Positions 54,897 through 61,376 of a stretch of 64,000 nt of DNA are shown here, one piece after another. The stretch lies in assembly GCF_018780565.1 (NCBI RefSeq), contig NZ_JADMJN010000011.1, forward strand, positions 1 through 64,000. The letters run 5' to 3'. The notes beneath the pieces are model-generated. The model worked only from the letters and a program-made list of their open reading frames with translations, made no database searches and was not told the DNA's origin. How positions within the stretch are numbered: the stretch's first letter is position 1; each line of letters begins with the position of its first letter. The stretch is from Rhodoferax sp. (GTDB taxonomy: Bacteria; Pseudomonadota; Gammaproteobacteria; Burkholderiales; Burkholderiaceae_C). Made by a program: the position numbers and the translations under genes.

Positions 54897-55436
54897 CTAT
54901 TTCACGTAGATGCGACCGACCATCGTATGATGGTTGATTCCACAATATTCGTTGCAAACGACAGAGTACGTGCCGGACTGATTCGGAGTCACGGTAACGA
55001 CATGCTCATAACCCGGAACGATTTGAATATTGATGTTGGCCGGCTGCAGTGAAAATCCGTGGTTGTAGTCGACCGAGGTCAGGTGAAGACGGTAGGTCTT
55101 GCCCTTCTCGAATTCGATGATGGGCCAGAAATTCCACAGTCGGGCGACCAGATAGACATCGCTTCCTGCCGGTGGTGCGACCACTGGAATCTTGGCGTCG
55201 GTTTCTGTGCGGATGGTGTATTTGTCAACGACGGCCTGGGCCTTTTGTGTGAACAGCTCAGGTGTTGTCTTGTATGTTTCGGTCGAGAGATTCTGCTTTC
55301 CATAGATATGCCAGCCCACCATCATGGCAAACATGATGAGGCACCAGACCAAAGCTATGACAATCCAGGTTCCCTCAACGCGGTCCAGAGGATGTTTCCA
55401 CCAGAGACGCTCTGCCGGGGGGAGTATGGCGCTCAT
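54897..55436 (-). CDS. heme-copper subunit II with a CuA site
   Basis: A 179-residue subunit: one helix (residues 23-43) and a periplasmic cupredoxin domain. CuA ligands are complete: His126 (DYNHGF), Cys161, Glu163, Cys165, His169 and Met172 (CNEYCGINHHTM). It accepts electrons from a cytochrome c such as the c551 at 39838 and passes them to subunit I. It is short relative to aa3 subunit II and has one helix, like ba3 and eNOR forms. It ends 11 bases before subunit I. Confidence 0.92.
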   Translation of the reverse strand: MSAILPPAERLWWKHPLDRVEGTWIVIALVWCLIMFAMMVGWHIYGKQNLSTETYKTTPELFTQKAQAVVDKYTIRTETDAKIPVVAPPAGSDVYLVARLWNFWPIIEFEKGKTYRLHLTSVDYNHGFSLQPANINIQIVPGYEHVVTVTPNQSGTYSVVCNEYCGINHHTMVGRIYVK

Positions 55437-55488
55437 ATTGATGTCCTTCTTGTGCAGGTTTTAGAGAGGCTTGCCCGTATACCGGTCG

Positions 55489-55644
55489 TTACTTGGCGAG
55501 GGGCACTGTCAGGATGTCAATCACCCCCCAGAGCGTGTACACGATCATTGGAATCATCACGCCTAGAAATAGCAAAAGAAACGGGTTGTCCAGCAGCTTT
55601 TGCATCCATGGAACGGGTTCGTTGTCAGTGTTGTTGTCGCTCAT
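55489..55644 (-). CDS. 51-residue single-helix membrane peptide
   Basis: A short gene at the head of the operon. The N-terminal half is polar and acidic (MSDNNTDNEPVPWMQKLLDN). One helix follows (PFLLLFLGVMIPMIVYTLWG) and then a short tail ending PLAK. GAGG lies 8 bases before the ATG. Its size and place ahead of subunit II resemble small accessory subunits such as CcoQ or the short helices of ba3-type enzymes. No specific family recognised. Confidence 0.7.
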   Translation of the reverse strand: MSDNNTDNEPVPWMQKLLDNPFLLLFLGVMIPMIVYTLWGVIDILTVPLAK

Positions 55645-55731
55645 TTTGTGACCTCACGGAATATCACTAGGATGTGGATGGGGGTTGCATTCGACGAAGG
55701 AAAGTATGCTTCTGCACATGATGGGAAGTAC

Positions 55732-55776
55732 TTGATCCAGTGCAAGAAAATGAACAAAAGAACAGATGCAGATCAA
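55732..55776. promoter_or_regulatory. two FNR/DNR-like half-matched boxes in the ctaA/NOR divergent promoter
   Basis: TTGATCCAGTGCAA (55732-55745) and CAGATGCAGATCAA (55763-55776) each match TTGAT-N4-ATCAA at 8 of 10 positions. They lie 88-119 bases ahead of the 51-residue peptide gene and 89-120 bases ahead of ctaA. One or both may be the control site for the NOR operon. Confidence 0.4.
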
Positions 55777-55864
55777 GGAAATTGTTTGTGCCATGGCCAT
55801 CCGGGTCGACAATGACAATCTCTAACGGTGCTGCTGCCAGTGCCAAACAAATGCCTTTGAACAC

Positions 55865-56812
55865 ATGACTTCTGAAGATTCCCGTCTTGCTCTGCTACAA
55901 CGATTGGCGCTGTGGAGCGCGCTCCTGGTCATCATGATTGTGGGTATCAGTGCATTCATTCGCCTGTCGGGTGTCGGACTCGGTTGTTCACCCTGGCCTC
56001 AATGTTATGGACAGGTTTCGCATGCAGAGCAGCGCGGCGTTTTGCAGACAGCCGATGCGGAGGTGAAGCAGTCCATCACCCTGGCGCGACTGGCTCATCG
56101 GGTTTTCGCGGTTTTGTTGCTGCCTTTGATACTGGTTCTCGTGATCGCCGGATTCACCATGAAGCCCAGACCATGGGGCGAGCGCTGGGTGGCGCTCCTG
56201 GCGCTGTGTTTGGTGCTGTTTCTGGCGGTCCTTGGGCGCTGGACCGCAGGGGTTCGTGTGCCTGCCGTGGCATTGGGAAACCTGCTCGGTGGCTTCCTGC
56301 TGTTTGGACTTTGCTGGCGAATGGCTGCCATCGGACGGGCTGGGGCAAATAACCCTTCGCTGTCACCTCGAACATGCTTTGGGCGGTACATCGCGGTTGC
56401 TATTTTGTTGTTGCAAATCGGGCTTGGCGGTTTGGTCAGCAGCAGCCTGGCCGGTCTGAGTTGTCCTGAACTATCGGTTTGCACCGTAGCAAAACCTGTG
56501 CACTGGGATACCTTGAATCTGCTGCGTGAACCAAATTTTGATGCCAGTCTTGCGCCGGTCAATGCCGATGGGGCACTGGCACACGCATTGCATCGATGGG
56601 TTGCAGCACTGGCGGTTTTGACGGTATCGGTTGTGGCAATTGCGCTCCTGCGCCAGGGGCGCCGCCGAGAGGGCCTCACCCTTCTTTTCCTGCTGCTTGC
56701 CCAACTGGCGCTAGGCCTGGGGCTGGTTGCTGCAGGGCTTCCCTTGGCGATTGCAGTGGCGCACAACATCGTTGCGGCGCTGCTGCTGGCAAATTTGCTG
56801 AGCGTGGATTGA
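55865..56812 (+). CDS. ctaA: heme A synthase-like protein with a non-canonical N-terminal heme site
   Basis: A 315-residue membrane protein with eight helices in two similar halves. Heme ligands are His243 and His300 in the second half and His78 in the first; the fourth expected His is replaced in LGNLLGG (residues 137-143). Cys pairs C41/C47 and C200/C206 sit in the loops typical of CtaA. It converts heme O to heme A (or a related heme) for the terminal enzyme encoded divergently. The missing His suggests altered cofactor handling. Convergent with the carbonic anhydrase gene. Confidence 0.83.
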   Translation: MTSEDSRLALLQRLALWSALLVIMIVGISAFIRLSGVGLGCSPWPQCYGQVSHAEQRGVLQTADAEVKQSITLARLAHRVFAVLLLPLILVLVIAGFTMKPRPWGERWVALLALCLVLFLAVLGRWTAGVRVPAVALGNLLGGFLLFGLCWRMAAIGRAGANNPSLSPRTCFGRYIAVAILLLQIGLGGLVSSSLAGLSCPELSVCTVAKPVHWDTLNLLREPNFDASLAPVNADGALAHALHRWVAALAVLTVSVVAIALLRQGRRREGLTLLFLLLAQLALGLGLVAAGLPLAIAVAHNIVAALLLANLLSVD

Positions 56813-56859
56813 TTGGCGGTGGCGCGTAGTGTGTAGCGTGGGGAGACGGCTATCCGCGC

Positions 56860-57588
56860 TCAGACCGTCTTTGCATTTGGCTTGGTGGCAGTGAATGCAT
56901 AGCTCTCGTCAATCTCATTGAACAAGGGACTGGCAATCGAATCCTCGATATCCTGGTATGGACCCGTACCGCTGTGTGAGGCCGTGGAGGCAGGGACAAA
57001 CTCGCCGCTTTTGACATCGAACACATGCACTTCACCGTCCTCAATGACGTAGTGCCAGCCGTGCAGAGAAATTTTCTTGGCTTCAACCTGCTCACGTACC
57101 ATGGGGTAACCCATCAGACGTTCCAGTTGCAGGACGACGGCGCGCTGTTCTGTGCGACGCAAGGCCTCTGCTGACACCTGCACAGGCAGGGTTGCTTCGC
57201 GCCCCAGTTCCAGCCACGCTTTAAGGTTTTGTGCCTGTGGCGCGACCTCTTCGTAGAGCGCCCGGATGCCACCGCAGTGGCTGTGACCACAAACCACAAT
57301 ACGGGATACCTTGAGATTCAATACGGCGAATTCAATGGCCGCGGAGGTCCCGTGATAGCCTGCCGATCCATCGTAGGGTGGCACGAATGCGCCAACGTTG
57401 CGCACAATGAACAATTCCCCCGGTCCGGTGCCCGTCAGAAGATAGGGCACCAGACGTGAGTCGGAGCAACCAATGAACAGGATCGTCGGATGTTGTCCGT
57501 CCTTCACCAGCGTTTGAAACTGCTCCTGTACTCCGGGGAACGTGTGATCATGGAACCGGCGCAGTCGCTCCAGCAGTTCATCAGGCAC
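56860..57588 (-). CDS. beta-carbonic anhydrase
   Basis: A 242-residue enzyme that interconverts CO2 and bicarbonate. The zinc ligands are in ILFIGCSDSRLVP and CGHSHCGGI, with the catalytic Asp-Arg dyad in CSDSR. Length fits the family. It is 25 bases after a PpiC-type gene that follows narI, so it may be the last gene of the nar operon. Confidence 0.93.
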   Translation of the reverse strand: MPDELLERLRRFHDHTFPGVQEQFQTLVKDGQHPTILFIGCSDSRLVPYLLTGTGPGELFIVRNVGAFVPPYDGSAGYHGTSAAIEFAVLNLKVSRIVVCGHSHCGGIRALYEEVAPQAQNLKAWLELGREATLPVQVSAEALRRTEQRAVVLQLERLMGYPMVREQVEAKKISLHGWHYVIEDGEVHVFDVKSGEFVPASTASHSGTGPYQDIEDSIASPLFNEIDESYAFTATKPNAKTV

Positions 57589-57613
57589 AAAAACTCCCTG
57601 TCAACGGCATCAC

Positions 57614-58405
57614 TTACTGGACCAAAGGCGTGTCAGACGCTTCGAGATCAACACCTTCGACGCGAGCTTCTCCTGCCAGAAGTTGCAGGTACTGCCGCAA
57701 GGCTGTTACATAGGTCTTTTGCCGCAGCGACATGGCTACGGCTCCACGTACCGCATCAAACGTTTGTTCCTGCCCGACTTCCCGTTCCAGAACTTCAACC
57801 ACATGCAAGCCAAAGCGACTATGAACAAGGCGCGGAAGAACCCCCACTTCGACGTGTCCGAACAATTCTTTGGCGAACTCTGGCGCACAGTCTGATGCGA
57901 CAAGCCATCCCAGGTGGCCGCCTTCGGCGCCACTGGGGCAGTTGGACATGGTTCCCGCAGCCTTGGCAAAGGTGTCTTCAGCGTTCTTGCCGTCATGGCA
58001 CCGCACGTCAAGCAGTGTGGTCTCTGCTCGATTGCGCAGTGCGACAACGTCAACGCCTTGAGTGACGGCAAACAGAATGTGGCGCACGTTGACCCGTTCA
58101 CCCGTGCTGTAAGTGGCTTGGTGTGCCGCATGGTGGCGCCGGCATGCTTCCTCCGAGGGCTCGGGAATGGCCAGACTTTGCTCCAGCAGGACTTCGATGG
58201 CACTGCTGGCGTTTTCGCTGAGCACGCCGTCAGTTGCCGATGCATCATCGGCCGACAGCAGGCCTTTGGCGATGGCCGCTTGGCGCAGCAACTCCGAACA
58301 TGCGCGCTGGCGCAGTTCGTCGGCTGACAGTGTTTCGTCCGCTGTATGCAATGCCACACCATTGATCGTGGCAATTTGGCTTTGTTCGATTGTTGCTGCT
58401 TGCAT
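57614..58405 (-). CDS. PpiC-type peptidyl-prolyl isomerase, NifM-like
   Basis: A 263-residue protein. The C-terminal half is a parvulin domain (VRHILFAVTQGVD...GGHLGWLV...FAKELFGHVEVG...SRFGLHVVEV); the N-terminal half is helical and resembles NifM/SurA-type chaperone parts. No signal peptide, so cytoplasmic. Homologues often follow narI in betaproteobacterial nar operons, where they may help NarG or NarI folding; that role is inferred. The start at 58405 avoids overlap with narI. Confidence 0.85.
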   Translation of the reverse strand: MQAATIEQSQIATINGVALHTADETLSADELRQRACSELLRQAAIAKGLLSADDASATDGVLSENASSAIEVLLEQSLAIPEPSEEACRRHHAAHQATYSTGERVNVRHILFAVTQGVDVVALRNRAETTLLDVRCHDGKNAEDTFAKAAGTMSNCPSGAEGGHLGWLVASDCAPEFAKELFGHVEVGVLPRLVHSRFGLHVVEVLEREVGQEQTFDAVRGAVAMSLRQKTYVTALRQYLQLLAGEARVEGVDLEASDTPLVQ

Positions 58406-58415
58406 GATCGATCCT

Positions 58416-59150
58416 TTAAACGCCAGCGCCTGGGCGACGCGGCTGGTTATGTCCTGCCGGCACATTCAAACGACGGGCGCGCACTACCTGGTAGGGGCGC
58501 ACCAGATAGGCTGCGGCACCAAAACCACTCCAGACGTGAACCAGGCGTGTGAACGGGAAGATGAAGAAAATGCTCATTCCCAGGAACATGTGCATTTTGA
58601 AAATCCAGCCCGCTTCTGCCAGCAGTTCTGGTGCGCCGGTGCGGAAGGTCACAATGCGCTGAGCCCATTCGGCCAGCTTCATCATCATGCTTCCGTCCAG
58701 ATGCTGTGCCGACATCGGGATCGTTGCCAGCCCCAACGCCAGTTGCAGCCACAGGAGGACCAACAACACGATGTCGCTGGTTTTCGAGTTGATGCGAATG
58801 CGAGGCTCGAACAGGCGCCGATGCAGCAGGATCGTGACGCCGATAAAGCCCAACAGGCCGGCGATGCCACCACTGACCATGGCCACCACTTGCTTGGCGC
58901 CTGCGCCAATGAAGTGCTCATAGACGAAGTGGGGTGTCAGCATTCCGAAGAAGTGGCCGAAGAACAAAAACAGCACGCCCACATGGAACAGGTTGCTGCC
59001 AATGCGCAGCTGCCCGGCCTTGAGCAATTGGGATGAATCGCTCTTCCAGGTGTACTGGTCCCGGTCAAACCGGATCAGGCTGCCCAGGAAAAAGACGGTG
59101 AGGCAGATGTAAGGGTACAAACCAAAGAGGAAATTGTCGAGTGCGTTCAT
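58416..59150 (-). CDS. narI: respiratory nitrate reductase gamma subunit
   Basis: A 244-residue membrane cytochrome b with five helices that takes electrons from quinol for NarGH. The heme ligands include the His in LFHVGVLFLFFGHFFG and the pair in KMHMFLGMSIFFIFPFTRLVHVW, typical of NarI. The start overlaps narJ by ATGA. Confidence 0.95.
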   Translation of the reverse strand: MNALDNFLFGLYPYICLTVFFLGSLIRFDRDQYTWKSDSSQLLKAGQLRIGSNLFHVGVLFLFFGHFFGMLTPHFVYEHFIGAGAKQVVAMVSGGIAGLLGFIGVTILLHRRLFEPRIRINSKTSDIVLLVLLWLQLALGLATIPMSAQHLDGSMMMKLAEWAQRIVTFRTGAPELLAEAGWIFKMHMFLGMSIFFIFPFTRLVHVWSGFGAAAYLVRPYQVVRARRLNVPAGHNQPRRPGAGV

Positions 59151-59842
59151 AGCGTTGCTCCAGCGGCAGAGGGTGCCTTTTTGACAAAGTGAATAGGTTG
59201 GGCCTGGTCGGGTTTGCCTTGGCCTTTGGTAGAGCAGCCGTCAAACACCACAGGCTCCTCCCACGCTGTGTCCAGCGGCTCGTCAGCCACGACCTTGACT
59301 GCATGGGCTGGCTCACCAGCAATTTCCAGCAGGGCGCCCAGTACGCTGGCGTAGGCGCTGTTGCGCTGCTGCAAGGCATTGAAGATGGCGTTGAAGATGT
59401 GGGCCATCTCGCCCAAGAATGCACGGGCTTCCTTGGGTGGCTGGGTGGAGACAAATTGCAGCACTACGGGCAGGTAATCCGGCATCTCGTCCGGGCCCAG
59501 ATACAGGCCGGCCTTTTCGTAGGTCTGCGCCAGGTCGATCATGGCAGGGCCCCGGTCACGCGAATCGCCATGCACATGCTCAAACAGATGCAGCGAGGTC
59601 GCACGGCCACGGTCGAAGATTTCGACGTACTGGGCTTCAATCGCCAGTGCGTCTTTGCCTTGCAGCGCTGTGAACAGTGCATCCAGCTCTGCCAGGCGCG
59701 CGGCCGGTACAGCCTTTTCAGCCATCAGTGCCTGGCGCATTTCTTCCAGGTGATTGCGCAATTCAGCGTCCGGATAGGACAGCAGGTGCGCAAAGACTTT
59801 CAGGGTGGTGGATGCTGAACTTGGTTTGGAGAATGACAACAT
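59147..59842 (-). CDS. narJ: nitrate reductase assembly chaperone
   Basis: A 231-residue helical chaperone that helps insert the molybdenum cofactor into NarG. It carries the family stretch SLHLFEHVHGDSRDRGPAMIDLAQTYEKAGL. The gene starts one base from the narH stop and overlaps narI. Confidence 0.95.
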   Translation of the reverse strand: MLSFSKPSSASTTLKVFAHLLSYPDAELRNHLEEMRQALMAEKAVPAARLAELDALFTALQGKDALAIEAQYVEIFDRGRATSLHLFEHVHGDSRDRGPAMIDLAQTYEKAGLYLGPDEMPDYLPVVLQFVSTQPPKEARAFLGEMAHIFNAIFNALQQRNSAYASVLGALLEIAGEPAHAVKVVADEPLDTAWEEPVVFDGCSTKGQGKPDQAQPIHFVKKAPSAAGATL

Positions 59843-61366
59843 TTAAACCTCCGCCTTGATGGGAATGGTGCGGCGCTTGGATCCGCCAAACAGGCTGGCT
59901 TCACTTTCACCGTCGGAGCAACCGTTGCCAAACGAGAAGCCGCAGCCGCCACGCATGTCAAAAGTATTTTCTGCGTATTCCCTGTGCGTGCTGGGGATGA
60001 CAAAGCGGTCTTCGTAATTGGCAATCGCCATCACGTGGTACATCTCTTCCACGTCGGCCTGGGTCATTTGCACCTGGTCCAGGGCAGCGGTGTTGATGCG
60101 GCCGTCGACATGCTTTTCGCGCTGATAGGCGCGCATGGCCAGCATGCGTTCCAGGGCACGTTCCACCGGTTGGGTGTCACCGGCGGTGAGCAAATTGGCC
60201 AAATACTTGACTGGAATGCGCAACTGCTTGACATCGGGGATTTCGCCGTTCACGCCAATGTGGCCCGCGTTGGCCGCCGCGCTGATAGGCGAGAGCGGTG
60301 GCACATACCAGACCATGGGCAGCGTGCGGTACTCGGGGTGCAGGGGCAGGGCAACTTTCCAGTCCACCGCCATTTTGTACACCGGGCTCTTGCGGGCCGC
60401 TTCCATCCATTTGTCGGGGATGCCGTCGATACGGGCCTGCTCGATCACCTTGGGATCATTGGGGTCCATGAAGATGTCCAACTGCGCCTGGTACAGGTCA
60501 CGGTCATGCTCCACGCTGGCGGCTTCCTGGATGCGGTCCGCATCATAGAGCAGTACGCCAAGGTAGCGGATTCGACCAACGCAGGTCTCGGAACAGACCG
60601 TGGGTTGACCGGCTTCAATGCGTGGGTAGCAGAAGATACATTTCTCGGCCTTGCCGGATTTCCAGTTGTAATAGATTTTCTTGTAAGGGCAACCACTGAC
60701 GCACATGCGCCAGCCGCGGCATTTGTCCTGGTCGATCAGCACAATGCCGTCTTCCTCACGCTTGTAGATGGAGCCTGAGGGGCAAGATGCGACGCAGGCC
60801 GGGTTCAGGCAGTGTTCGCACAGCCGCGGCAGGTACATCATGAAAGTGTTTTCGAACTGCCCGTAAATATCCTTTTGGATATCGTCGAAGTTCTTGTCTT
60901 TGCTGCGCTTGGAGAACTCGCCGCCCAGAATTTCTTCCCAGTTCGGACCCCATACGATCTTCTCCATCCGCTTGCCGGTGATCAGGCTGCGCGGACGTGC
61001 GGTGGGTGCAGCCTTCGACTCGGGTGCACTTTGCAGGTGCGCATAGTCGAAGGTGAAAGGCTCGTAATAGTCGTCAATCTCGGGCAGGTTGGGGTTGGCG
61101 AAGATGCGCATGAGCAGCTTCCACTTGGCGCCTTGGCGCGGCTCGATCTTGCCGTCCGCCTTGCGAATCCAGCCGCCGTTCCACTTGTCCTGGTTTTCCC
61201 ACTCTTTGGGGTAGCCAATGCCGGGCTTGGTTTCCACGTTGTTGAACCAGGCGTATTCCATGCCGGGTCGGTTGGTCCAGACGTTTTTGCAGGTGACGGA
61301 GCAAGTATGGCAACCAATGCACTTGTCCAGATTGAGCACCATGCCGATTTGTGCGCGAATTTTCAT
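59843..61366 (-). CDS. narH: respiratory nitrate reductase beta subunit
   Basis: A 507-residue iron-sulfur subunit linking NarI to NarG. Cys clusters are visible: CIGCHTCSVTC, CEHCLNPACVASCPSG, CRGWRMCVSGCP (Trp at the Cys position marks the [3Fe-4S] cluster) and CIFCYPRIEAG. No export signal, as expected for a cytoplasmic-facing complex. 10 bases downstream of narG. Confidence 0.96.
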   Translation of the reverse strand: MKIRAQIGMVLNLDKCIGCHTCSVTCKNVWTNRPGMEYAWFNNVETKPGIGYPKEWENQDKWNGGWIRKADGKIEPRQGAKWKLLMRIFANPNLPEIDDYYEPFTFDYAHLQSAPESKAAPTARPRSLITGKRMEKIVWGPNWEEILGGEFSKRSKDKNFDDIQKDIYGQFENTFMMYLPRLCEHCLNPACVASCPSGSIYKREEDGIVLIDQDKCRGWRMCVSGCPYKKIYYNWKSGKAEKCIFCYPRIEAGQPTVCSETCVGRIRYLGVLLYDADRIQEAASVEHDRDLYQAQLDIFMDPNDPKVIEQARIDGIPDKWMEAARKSPVYKMAVDWKVALPLHPEYRTLPMVWYVPPLSPISAAANAGHIGVNGEIPDVKQLRIPVKYLANLLTAGDTQPVERALERMLAMRAYQREKHVDGRINTAALDQVQMTQADVEEMYHVMAIANYEDRFVIPSTHREYAENTFDMRGGCGFSFGNGCSDGESEASLFGGSKRRTIPIKAEV

Positions 61367-61376
61367 TGTGTTCTCC

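Noticed and set aside
53185..55436. Ordinary aa3-type cytochrome c oxidase
   Set aside because: The helix VI Tyr is Gln, subunit II is short with one helix, no subunit III is present, and the context is NO metabolism.
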